Positions 1-9,511 of a DNA stretch of 64,000 nucleotides are shown one piece after another. The position numbers and the translations under genes were made by a program. The notes under the pieces were generated by a model, which was not told the origin of the DNA, searched no databases, and worked only from the letters and a program-made list of their open reading frames with translations. This stretch comes from Primulina eburnea (taxonomy: Eukaryota > Streptophyta > Magnoliopsida > Lamiales > Gesneriaceae), in contig NC_133104.1 in assembly GCF_022965805.1 (NCBI RefSeq), positions 27,152,069 to 27,216,068 of the forward strand. Reading direction: 5' to 3'. The stretch's first letter is position 1, and each line of letters starts with the position of its first letter.

Positions 1-465
1 AGTTATGTGGATCAGAGGAGGAGAGATTTAGAGTTTGTTGTTGGTGACCATGTTTTCGTGAAGATTGCACCGATGAAAGTTGTCATGCGGTTCGGAAAGA
101 AAGGAAAGCTCAGTCCGAGATTCATTGGACCATTTGAGATCCTCGACCGAGTTGGGACATTAGCTTATCGTGTTGCTCTTCCGCCGAAGCTGGCCGGAGT
201 GCACAACGTCTTTCACGTCTCCATGTTGAGGAAGTATATGGCGAATCCATCGCATGTCTTGAATTTTGAGCCATTGCATCTCACTCCGAACTTGTCTTAT
301 GAGGAAAGACCAGTGCAAATTTTAGACAGACAGGAGAAAAAGCTTCGGAACAAAATTGTCAAGCTAGTGAAAGTCAAGTGGCTCAATCATTCAGAGGAGG
401 AAGCTACATGGGAATCTGAGCCAGAGATGAAGAGTCGATATCCCGAATTATTCGGTAAGATTTAA
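1..465 (+). CDS. Ty3/gypsy integrase C-terminus with chromodomain-like tail (partial)
   Basis: This is the last 154 codons of a gag-pol polyprotein; the frame is open from base 1, so the true start is upstream of the window. The first half is the integrase C-terminal DNA-binding fold, with the usual [26 protein letters not shown] and [12 protein letters not shown] blocks. The end (VKWLNHSEEEATWE...) is the chromodomain-like tail of plant chromoviruses, thought to guide integration into heterochromatin. The same order of blocks is seen at the ends of elements B and C in this window. The TAA stop overlaps the first bases of a hairpin that precedes the polypurine tract. No break is seen in this part. 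Confidence 0.9.
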   Translation, partial: SYVDQRRRDLEFVVGDHVFVKIAPMKVVMRFGKKGKLSPRFIGPFEILDRVGTLAYRVALPPKLAGVHNVFHVSMLRKYMANPSHVLNFEPLHLTPNLSYEERPVQILDRQEKKLRNKIVKLVKVKWLNHSEEEATWESEPEMKSRYPELFGKI

Positions 466-481
466 TTTCGGGGACGAAATT
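464..481 (+). promoter_or_regulatory. hairpin upstream of the polypurine tract, element A
   Basis: A perfect 7-bp stem (AATTTCG/CGAAATT) closes a GGGA loop just upstream of the polypurine tract. Elements B and C have the same structure at the same place with different outer base pairs. Confidence 0.6.
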
Positions 482-487
482 TCTTTT

Positions 488-501
488 AAGGGGGGGAGAG
501 T
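488..501 (+). promoter_or_regulatory. polypurine tract of element A
   Basis: A run of purines (AAGGGGGGGAGAG, then T) lies directly before the TG of the 3' LTR. This is where plus-strand priming is expected. Confidence 0.85.
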
Positions 502-3500
502 TGTAGAACCCGAAAATCAGATTACGTATGAGTCGTGCATAATTTCTATTATTTAAATTTAATATGAAGTTTTAAATCATGATTATTTATTTTAAAAGTA
601 GATGTTTAGTTTTATCTTTTTAAGATAAATACACGATGTCGGACCGGAGTTTGGAGATTAGAGATAAGATTAATAATAAGAAAAATATTCCTAAATTTAA
701 TTTAAGTCAAGGATTGATTTAATATAAAGAAATATAATGTTTAAGGATTCATTTAAATTAATTAGAGTTAAGTTATTAAATAAAATCCTTTAGGTTAATA
801 TTTAAATAAAGCTTAAATTAAAATATGTAAATATATGTGGGGGAATTAATCTAGATATAAAATATTCAAGAAATTAAATATAACATTTAAATACTTAAAT
901 TGTTAACCATGTAATGCCATACAAGAGTTCATGTTAAATTAAGGTGTAAAACCACTAAATTATATAATAGATGTATTCAACCTCAAGCATTTAGAATACA
1001 AGATTTAAACAATAAAATACCATGCAAATTAGTAATAATAAGTTTGGGTCCAACATTTAAAATATTTCAAAGGTTAGTAACACCCCATTCAAACCATCCT
1101 CAATGACCCCTTAAGGTGGATTTAATTCCTCATAGTTAAATCACTAATTAATAATAATTCAAATACTATGATACACATCACTTCCCCTCAACTTAATACC
1201 TGATAATTTAAAAGAGAACATACAGCAAGTTATAGGAAGGAATCGGCCAACTCAAGGAGAGGAAGAAACAAGTTGATAACCATTCACCTCCTTGACTTGT
1301 AACCCCCAACTTAATGTGTATTATAGCCCCTTTAACACCTCATTTACCATACACCTCCACCCTTAACATCATATACACTATATGCTCGAAAAACGTCAGT
1401 AAGATCAGCAGTTTAGATCGGAAGAATAGCAGCAAACTAGTAGGAGAAGAGAAGAGAAAGCCAACTCCGATCCCGTCGCGTCGTATTGTCGTTTTGATTT
1501 GTTTTCTTCAAAACAAATTTTCAGGCATGTATATATTGTTTCTTTTCTCTTCAATCAAGTCCTATAGATATTTTTAAACCATTATATAACCATGGTTCAA
1601 TCAATATCACGAAATTGACAGCAACTTTCCAAGCAAAAAGTCTGCACAGATTTTTCGGCTCTTTTGTTTCAAATTCACGGTTTTGGTGTGTTTTGTTGCT
1701 TACAGGGAGTTGCTCGATTCCAAGCTTTTAAGGCTGCTTCTAGACATGATTTATAGTGTGTTAGGGTGTTGTTGGTTCAATGGTTTAAGTCCAAACACTC
1801 AAAAAATAAAGAAAAGACAGCAATCTTTTTCTTAGATGCAGAATTGGAGCACAGTTTTGTCATTTGGTTGTTTAGGGTGAGGGTTTGAATCAGGGTGGTT
1901 CCAGGGACTGTAACTACAGTCTCGAACCTTCTTTATCATGTCTAGGACGTGACCAAATCACCTTTTCAAAGCTTGTGTCATAGGTCCCTCAGATTTTTAC
2001 AGAAACAGGACAAGTACCCTTCGGTTTCAAAATCTGATTTTTCTGTGGGAGTATAATTTCGGTTTGGGGTGTTTTTTGGATTGTGGTTGGCTTTTAGCCT
2101 GTAGCCATGGTCCAAGCCATGCCTTAGGATGTTGGTAAGAGTCTAGGGTCGATGGTTCAAGCCAAGAGTTAAAATTTTTTAGAGTTTCAACCCAAATAAG
2201 CAACATAGCCGCTGCTGTAATTTTTCTGCTTTTTGACAGTAACTTGGGTCACGGTTTTTGGTGTTGGTTGAGTTCTTGGTTGGCTTTTAGCCCATGGCCT
2301 TGGACTGGACAATACCTCAATGAGTTAGGAAGGTCATGTTTTTGGCCGTTTGTGATTTGGTCGAGTTTAGAGGTCGTACGAGATTTTACGGCGAAAGGTG
2401 CCAAAATGACTCTCGAAAGAGCGTTTTATGTTTTTGGACTCCTTTCACTTATTTTCGTGATTTACACTTATTGTGCATATTTTTCAGTATGTTTGTGGTA
2501 TTTTAATCATGGTTAAACGTCGGTTTAATGTTGGGTCGGGTTGGTACGAAGCCATGGTTAAAAATCAAGTTATTGGTTCTATTTGTCTCGTTTTTGGTTC
2601 TATTGTTAAAATTTTGTCAAGTTAAGATTTATTGCATGTGTCACATATTATTAGTAAGTCGCAGCAAGCTTGGGAGCGATCCAACTCATCCGGTAAAATA
2701 AGGTTATAATTATATTACGTGCATAAAAATATAAAATGTTTATTTTTGAGATATATGTTATATGTCTTGTGGCCAACTTTATGCTTATGGGTTTGGAAGT
2801 CGGTAGGCGCAACCGAGGACCTCTCCGCCCGGTGACTTACGACCGGTTTATGATTATGTATGGGTACGGACATCCAGTCCAAGGGCTGTGATTGATCTCT
2901 ACCGCCCAGTATACTGTGGTTTAGTCTGATCAGGCGCTTACGCTATGTTATGGGCCACTAGCTTAGAAACATTATCTCTACAGGAAATTATGATATGTTA
3001 TGACAGAGCTCTATGGAGCAAATCTTTTACGTATGATTTTCAGTTATGCACGTAGGTCTAATTATTCATGATATGTTTTTCATCGTACGGTTTATGAAAC
3101 TTTATTTTTACGTTGCAAGCGATTTTATGATATATATTACTTGTTATTCACGATATATACATGTTGAGTCTTTAGACTCACTAGACTTGATTGTTGTAGG
3201 TATTGACGAGGTCGAGACCACGGGCGGAGACCAGTGAGCGATCTTGGGACAGCAGTAGTAAACCCGAGGACCTTACGATTTATTTTACGCACTTTTTATT
3301 ATTCAAACTCAGTTTTAATACGTTGGATTATTTTAAGTTAATGTTTACGTTGGATTATTTTTAAATTGTTGGTTGAAAACATTATTCGCTTATTCCGTTA
3401 TTTTTAAGTTAAAATTATTTACATGTTTATTTTAATTAAATAAGACAAGATAAATATTTATTTAGAAAATTTTTAATAATTCCGCAAAATTATGAATACG

Positions 3501-3517
3501 AAATACGGGCCTCTACA
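502..3517 (+). repeat. 3' LTR of Ty3/gypsy element A (3.0 kb)
   Basis: The LTR starts TGTAGAACCC and ends CCTCTACA, with short inverted terminal repeats. It follows the polypurine tract directly. It is AT-rich and long for a plant chromovirus. Short ORFs inside it (for example 1314-1577, 2244-2516 and 3046-3237) have no recognisable domain and I do not treat them as genes. The first 170 bp recur in inverted orientation at 6975-7144. A diverged relative of internal parts occurs from 63735 to the window end. Confidence 0.85.
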
Positions 3518-5177
3518 GAAATCCCTCACAGAATTAATTTCTTTTGGAGATATCAATCTCCCTGTTTATCCTCAAAACTCACAAAAATGTTTCAGGACTT
3601 CAAAACCTTTTCATCTAGAAAAATCCCAAAAAACTTTATTAAATTCAATATGGAACGTCCAACCAAACGATTCCAATCAAAAAGTCATAGTCTTAAACGC
3701 CTTGGCCTATTATTTCAATCAAATAGATCTTTTTTCCCAATCAGCATATGAAGCTGATTCAGAAACCATATTGTATTACGTTGTTTACCAAGGGAAGGTG
3801 ACAGGAGTCTACAACCATTGGACCCGAGTGGTTGAAGTTATTAAAAATGATCAAAATTCTTTTTATAAAAGTTTTAAAACCCTTCCTGAAGCTCTAGAAT
3901 CAGCCAACCGTTTTATTGGTCCAAATTACTTTATTGATTATCCAATCCGAAAAGATATAAGTACCCAAAAGAGTTATGGTAAAAAAATAGCCAATGAAAA
4001 TAATTTTCCAAAAAAGAGTTTTTATGAAATTCTTAAAAAAGGTTTAAAAACTGATTTTCAATTTTGTAATCATTGCAAGACGATGGTAAAAAAATTTAAA
4101 AGACTAAATGATTCGAAATCATTAATGTCTGATAAAATAAAGGAATTGACGGAAAAATTACAAAAAACAGAAGCAGCCCTTAAGGAAAACCTTATAAACT
4201 TGGACCTTCTTAAAAAGATTCAAGATTTTGAAATAGACAAACCCAGTCTATTAGACAGACCTAGTCTATTTCATTCTAGCCAAAAACTGAGCCCAACCAG
4301 ATTTTTCTTTAGACCACTTACAGAATTAAGTATATTATCTACCCAAATAAATGACATTATTTTCTCAAAAGCCAAAGAAAATTTCTACAAAAAATTCCAA
4401 ATGATCCAAGATATTCTTTTCTTAAAACCTGATGGCATAAAAATTATTCCTTTAAAAGGAATAAATGAATATGCCAAACATAAAATTTATTGTGAAAAAG
4501 AAACTTTAGACATAGACTATTGTTCGTGTCAACTTCAATTCTACATCCTTTCTACCCAAATACACTTTTCATCATTTAGAGATTTTTTATTTCAGTTTAA
4601 TAATAAGGAAGAAAGAATAAGTATAAATTCCTTATTAGATTTAGGATTAGTTTCCGAAATCATCACTACAGATAAAGATAACATAGACAGTCTCAACAGT
4701 GTTGGCCTTAAAAGTCCAATCCAATATATCTTTGATATCGGCAATAATGAAGTAAAATTAGAAATAAGATCAACATGTCCTGAATGGATTAGAACAGATT
4801 TAGAACCAGCAGTTCACAGAATTTGGGTCAAGCCCTTTTTTAATTGGCAAAAACAAGAAGCGGAACCCAAAATCCATCATCCAACCATTTGCAGTGCTAC
4901 AATCCAAAAACAAATAAAACATCAGAGATTACAGACATTAGCCTTCAAGCATAAATTCATCGAAAAGAGAAACGAAGACTACAGATTATATTTTATGAAT
5001 CAGAGTTACAAAATCTACATATTGAGCTCATCACCATGCGTTGATCATTTTCCAGATTTTTATACAGATGCTCCCAAAACTTTTTATTTTTATACTAGAA
5101 TGTACAACAGATTCTTGGAAGAATTAGAAGACCAAAAGATAGAAGAAATCTTCTACTCCTCAGAAGAAGATATTATC

Positions 5178-5574
5178 TGTGAGGCCCGGGGCCGAAGAGG
5201 GCGGGGGGTGATCGCCGGTGCCATCAGTTGCACGGACAATGAGCGGCTCCTGGCAGGCTTCTAGGTGAAGAGAACATGAATGAACTGACCCACACGGGAA
5301 TGAGAGGGATTCCGAGACTGTGCAATGTAATGGACTGAACAGTTGAAGAGGGCTTAAAAGATTTGATTGGTACTACTCATATCACGAAGGTGCATCTTCT
5401 TTTCGGTAGCTCATCACATAAGAACTCTAAAGTTAAGCGTGCTTGACTTGGGTCAATTTTGGGATGGGTGACCTCCTGGGAAGTTTCTCAGGGTGCGTGT
5501 GAGTGAGGACATAAGCACGCTGGAAAGACCCGTCGTGATACAGTGAGGACAGTCTTCGAATCTGGGGCGTTACA
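5178..5574 (+). repeat. 5' LTR of Cassandra with 5S-rRNA-like segment
   Basis: The LTR runs TGTGAGG...GTTACA. The stretch at about 5371-5500 resembles plant 5S rRNA. It includes an A-box-like AGTTAAGCGTGCTT (5431-5444) and a C-box-like segment around GGATGGGTGACCTCCTGGGA (5462-5481), the internal promoter parts read by RNA polymerase III. It is not a functional 5S gene: the middle and 5' part are strongly diverged. Confidence 0.9.
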
Positions 5575-5576
5575 AG

Positions 5577-5588
5577 TGGTATCAGAGC
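5577..5588 (+). promoter_or_regulatory. primer binding site of Cassandra (tRNA-iMet)
   Basis: TGGTATCAGAGC, complementary to the 3' end of plant initiator tRNA-Met, lies 2 bp after the 5' LTR. Confidence 0.92.
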
Positions 5589-5644
5589 CGACCTCTCTTA
5601 GTACGGTGTGGTTCGGGGACGAACCAAGCGGAAGCTGGTGGGCA

Positions 5645-6041
5645 TGTGAGGCCCGGGGCCGAAGAGGGCGGGGGGTGATCGCCGGTGCCATCAGTTGCAC
5701 GGACAATGAGCGGCTCCTGGCAGGCTTCTAAGTGAAGGGAACATGAATGAACTGACCCACACGGGAATGAGAGGGATTCCGAGACTGTGCAATGTAATGG
5801 ACTGAACAGTTGAAGAGGGCTTAAAAGATTTGATTGGTACTACTCATATCACGAAGGTGCATCTTCTTTTCGGTAGCTCATCACATAAGAACTCTAAAGT
5901 TAAGCGTGCTTGACTTGGGGCAATTTTGGGATGGGTGACCTCCTGGGAAGTTTCTCAGGGTGCGTGTGAGTGAGGACATAAGCACGCTGGAAAGACCCGT
6001 CGTGATACAGTGAGGACAGTCGTCGAATCTGGGGCGTTACA
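5645..6041 (+). repeat. 3' LTR of Cassandra with 5S-rRNA-like segment
   Basis: Same length as the 5' LTR (397 bp). The A-box-like part is at 5898-5911 and the C-box-like part at 5929-5948. About 4 substitutions separate the two LTRs. Confidence 0.9.
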
Positions 6042-6143
6042 TTATCCTTGAAGATTTACTCGATGAAGAAGGAATGCATAATTTAGACACATGATTTTTA
6101 TTGAATTGTAAATTTTGTATTTTTAATGGTAAAATTTGTACTA

Positions 6144-6144
6144 A

Positions 6145-6182
<38 letters not shown>

Positions 6183-6192
6183 ATATATATAT
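6144..6192. repeat. TA microsatellite in component B 3' region
   Basis: An almost pure (TA)n tract lies between the end of the component B ORF and its promoter. A matching tract follows the inverted component B fragment at 63427-63463. Confidence 0.95.
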
Positions 6193-6195
6193 GAA

Positions 6196-6290
6196 AAATG
6201 ACATCAAAATGATGCAACCATGACAAGGACAAATACTATTCAAGATTCCGAAAATACCCTTGAAGATGTCTATAAAAAGAAGACAAGGCC
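6196..6290 (+). promoter_or_regulatory. putative viral pregenomic promoter, component B
   Basis: A TATA-like TCTATAAAAAGAAG (6269-6282) follows TGACA repeats. Aligned by eye it is nearly the same as the component A promoters, in which the TATA box is TCTATAAATAGAAG and a TGACGACG motif resembles the as-1 elements of caulimovirus promoters. Function is inferred from position and similarity. Confidence 0.6.
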
Positions 6291-6915
6291 TCCAAGGAAA
6301 TGCAAGTTTTTTGATACCAAGTTTTGATTCCCACTTTCACTTCCTTTCTTCTCTCTTCTCTTTCTTACTTTTCCTACTTTCTCCACTCACATTCAAGGTG
6401 TTCTTACCTTTCAAGCTTTATGTTCTTGAAGAATTTGTAAATCCTTTGAAGATATATTGAAGTTCTTATTTTGATTCCAAGGTGTGTTTTATTTATGTGT
6501 TAAATACTTGTATATATATATCATATATTATATGGCCGGTTAAACCGCCTAAATATATATATAAATACCTATATATTATATATATATATATCTTTGAAGA
6601 TTTTGTGGTGTTCTTTGCAAAAGTATGCTCTACATATAATCCTTTAAAGATTATATGCAATCAGAAACTGGAGGAACCTCAAATCTTTAAAGATCTTTAA
6701 ATTCCTGCATTTAAATTCTTGTATTTAAATTCCTGTCTTTAAATTCCGCATATATATATATTATTATACATATTATATGGCTTGTTAAACCGCCTACTTT
6801 ATTTATTGTTATTGCATTTTCTTTTTATTAATTGCTTTTTATTATTATTGTTTATGAATATTTCTATTGGTGTTCAATTATCCCCCTAAGTATCACTGGG
6901 TAGTCTTTGGTATCA
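6291..6915 (+). other. viral leader of component B, ending at a truncated PBS
   Basis: Non-coding leader with a pyrimidine-rich start, very small ORFs (for example one at the ATG in ATATGGCCGGTTAAACC), TA tracts, four copies of a TTTAAATTC-type repeat and two copies of a GGTTAAACCGCC motif. It ends in TGGTATCA (6908-6915), the first 8 bases of the tRNA-Met primer site. It then breaks directly into ORF2 sequence, so the leader is truncated by rearrangement. Confidence 0.75.
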
Positions 6916-6974
6916 AGACTTTTTGGTACAAAAATCTCAAATGGTAGCTATGCTTGCAACGGCAAAAACTCCAC
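6916..6974 (+). pseudogene. caulimovirid ORF2 fragment
   Basis: A piece of about 55 bp matching the late part of component A ORF2 (the MLATAKTP region; 36905-36960 on the minus strand in copy beta). It is fused to the broken PBS of component B. This is a rearrangement junction, not a gene. Confidence 0.8.
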
Positions 6975-7144
6975 AATCTTATCTCTAATCTCCAAACTCC
7001 GGTCCGACCTCGTGTATTTATCTTAAAAAGATAAAACTAAACATCTACTTTTAAAATAAATAATCATGATTTAAAACTTCATATTAAATTTAAATAATAG
7101 AAATTATGCACGACTCATACGTAATCTGATTTTCGGGTTCTACA
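6975..7144 (-). repeat. inverted LTR fragment of the element A family
   Basis: The reverse complement of bases 502-671 with only a few differences, ending exactly at the LTR terminus (CTACA at 7144). The other end is broken. It separates plus-strand component B from the minus-strand viral array. Confidence 0.9.
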
Positions 7145-8617
7145 ATTTCTGTTGGGAATAATTAACTTTGCTTGATGACGCCATTTTCTTGCATGGATCA
7201 AATAAATTTGTTAGAATTCTTTCATAATTCCCATAAGTTTTTATTCTTTTTAGAGAAATATTATTTTGAAAATTTTTCCCTTGAATTAGTGCATTAATAC
7301 TATTTTCATATATAGAATATGTTTTTATTAATTGAGATTTTTTGTACGAGGTTTTTCTAAGAATTCAAAATCTAATTTTTTATAATTAAATTTAAAAGAG
7401 ATGGAATTATTATTTACTTTATATGGAGTAATTAATTCTATAAAGGGTGTTCCTAGAATTATAGTATGATGTATGTCATTTACTAAAATAAATGCAGTTT
7501 TAATAAAAACTCCATTCTTTAATATTGATGCTTCTGTTTTTGAACTAACATTTAATTTAGAATTGTTAGCAGCCGATAGTTTTTCATTAGTTTTTTCTTG
7601 AAAATTTTTAGGTACTATCCCTGATTTTATACAATTTAAATCAGCTCCAGTATCAAAAAGTGCTATTGTACTAATTTTAAAATTTTCTGAAAATACCAGA
7701 TTTATTTTTAGTATGTATTTTCTAGAGGTTATTTCTCTTAATACAAAAAGAAAGTCTTCTGGAATTTTTTCAAGATTTTGAATGTTTTTAATTTTATTAT
7801 CTTCAGATTCTTCGGAATTTTCAATATTAATATTATCTAATATTCCTTTGATTATTGCAGAATCTTGTTTTTGTTTTTCTTTTAATTCTTTTAGTTCTAT
7901 TTTTATTTCTTTTATATCTTTTTGTAAATCTTGGATTGTTATCTCTTTATTTTTTGTTTTCTTTCTTTTTTCTAAAATATTGGTTAGGTCGTAAGTATTT
8001 TTAGAAGTATTTGGTAAAGTAGTATATTTTATTTCTGTTTTTTCTTCTTTATTTTCTTTGAGAGATTTTAAAATTTTATCAAGATATTCTTTTTGAATAT
8101 TGGGATCATTTATATCTTTTATAATATCAAGAAGGAATTGTTGATCTTTTGAAAGCATGTTAATTTGTTTTTCAGATTCATTACTAGATGTAATTAATTC
8201 ATCTATTTGTAAAGATTCATTTTCATCTTTAGAATAAAATTTTTCTAAATCTGACTCAGAAGAATCAATTAAAAGATTAGAAATTTTATTTAATATTTCT
8301 TCATTTAATTCTAACTCATTTAACTGTTTATTCAATCTACAATAATTAGCAGTATGTCCTTTTTTATGACATTTATAACATTCAATATCTTTAAATGATT
8401 TTTTAGGATATTGTTTGAAATTTTTAAATTTCTTATAAGGTTTCTTATAAAAATCTTCTTTTGATTTAAAATTTCTCTTATTGTATTTAAAATTTTTTCT
8501 ATATGGCTTTTCATTAGATTCACTACAGTTTCCTAAGCATTTAGAAGGAGAAGGTTTATTAGGATTTATATCAAATTGTTGACAGAAAGTTCCTAATTCT
8601 TGTTTCGTTCTTTTCAT
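7145..8617 (-). pseudogene. viral copy delta: zinc-knuckle and protease region of ORF1
   Basis: The minus-strand reading frame 8617-7328 starts just after the coat-protein part. It carries the zinc knuckle CYKCHKKGHTANYC (near 8335-8380), a long lysine- and glutamate-rich linker, and an aspartic protease with FDTGADLNC (near 7630-7665). The frame ends at 7328 through a one-base loss. Similarity to the other copies goes on to about 7290; the last 145 bases up to the LTR fragment can still be read in frame but do not resemble the protease-RT linker of copies alpha, beta and gamma. Reverse transcriptase and RNase H are absent, cut off by the rearrangement at 7145. Compared with the others, delta looks like a separate, less derived lineage. 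Confidence 0.8.
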
Positions 8618-9511
8618 TTCCTATTTTAAATGTTTTTGTAATTTTAGATCTTGACATATTTTTAAACCTTCTTGTTGAGTTAAACTAATTAATTGACCAT
8701 AAGTAAATTCATTATAAGGAATTATTTGTTTTCCACATGATTCTCTAATTTTATTTCTAACCTTTTCTCCTAAAAGAGTTGGTAATCCTGCTAGGAATTT
8801 TTCTTTCCAAAATGGTTGATTAGAGTCTTCCCTAAGCATGACTCTGGTTAGAAAAGTATTTTTATACCATTGAAAATCACTTAATTTTTTACATTTAAGA
8901 TTTGATAATAATTCAGCATTTTTATCTTTTAAATGTGAAGGATCACCTATAAAGTGTAAAGAGATTGTTAGGATTAAAGTAGCTACAGCATCTTGTTGAG
9001 GATTTTCATCTTGATCTAAAATTGGTATCCCGTCTTCATCAGTTTTTATAGAATTTAAAATATATTCTTGTTGTTGATTTGTAAGATAATAGTCTCACCA
9101 ACCCTTAATTTGACCAGAAAAACCAGCTATAAGGAGTTCGGCTATGGTTCTATCTTGTGTATTTGTTTGAGTTTTATAAGCATTTGCTGCCATAGACATT
9201 TGTTGTAAAATACTAAGAATATTATATTCAGTCATTCCATCTATGTTCCAATCATAAACAGAAGAAGCATTAAAGCGAGATTGTGTTATGGGTTTTATTA
9301 TTCCTAAATCTGGAGCAGGAATAATTTGTAACTTTTGTGAAGATTGATTCGAATCAATTTTATTGATTTTATTTGTAGGATTTTGGAATTGTTCTAAAGG
9401 TTCACTAATATCTGAATCATGATTTAAGGTATTTATTCTAAGATTAGAGTTTGGTGTTTCAGGAACAGTTTGATCTATGGGTTGATTTGAGCTACTGGCT
9501 GTTGTATCCAT
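8618..9511 (-). pseudogene. viral copy delta: coat-protein region of ORF1
   Basis: Starts at the MDTTASSSNQPIDQ block (9511) and contains the conserved caulimovirid capsid segment with VYDWNIDGMTEYNIL and IAGFSGQIKGW. A TGG-to-TGA change at about 9095 stops the frame after GQIKGW. A short change near 9060 and a TAG at about 8621 (before EMKRTKQE) are further breaks. In intact relatives this part forms the capsid and continues into the zinc knuckle downstream. Confidence 0.8.

Larger units (their letters stand above)
1..3517 (+). mobile_element. Ty3/gypsy element A, 3' end only
   Basis: This is the 3' end of a chromovirus-like LTR retrotransposon whose 5' part lies outside the window. It consists of the integrase C-terminus, a hairpin, a polypurine tract and a 3.0-kb 3' LTR with TGTAGA...TCTACA ends. 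The LTR ends inside a viral ORF, so the element inserted into endogenous pararetrovirus DNA. The target-site duplication cannot be checked because the 5' LTR is missing. Confidence 0.9.
5178..6041 (+). mobile_element. Cassandra-type TRIM retrotransposon, complete
   Basis: A complete 864-bp non-autonomous element with two 397-bp LTRs and only 70 bp between them. The 5-bp duplication TTATC flanks it (5173-5177 and 6042-6046). The uninterrupted viral sequence at 63560-63590 (minus strand) confirms the empty site. The LTRs contain a 5S-rRNA-like segment, which defines the Cassandra family. The internal part has a tRNA-Met primer site and no coding capacity, so the element depends on proteins made elsewhere. 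The LTRs differ at about 4 positions by eye. Confidence 0.93.
3518..6094 (+). pseudogene. endogenous caulimovirid component B: viroplasmin-domain ORF, interrupted
   Basis: About 550 viral codons remain, in frame from 3518 to 5177 and, after a Cassandra insertion, from 6047 to a TGA at 6092-6094. The apparent ATG at 3492 lies in the LTR of element A, so the real viral start is lost. Numbered from that ATG, residues 95-145 (YYVVYQGKVTGVY ... YKSFKTLPEALESA) match the viroplasmin/RNase H1 N-terminal fold found in caulimovirid transactivator proteins. Residues 200-245 look like a coiled coil, and a CNHC motif lies just before. The rest has no domain I know. In relatives, such proteins form inclusion bodies and help reinitiation of translation; that role here is inference. 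The ORF is followed by a TA tract and the same promoter and leader as component A. A second copy of its 3' end lies inverted at 63466-63655. Confidence 0.75.

Noticed and set aside
2244..2516. Small protein gene with membrane-like segments
   Set aside because: It lies wholly in the element A LTR, has no recognisable domain, and hydrophobic stretches arise easily from T-rich DNA.
5371..5500. A 5S rRNA gene
   Set aside because: The similarity is limited to the A- and C-box parts, and the segment is duplicated inside two LTRs with PBS and target-site duplication. It is the 5S-like part of Cassandra.
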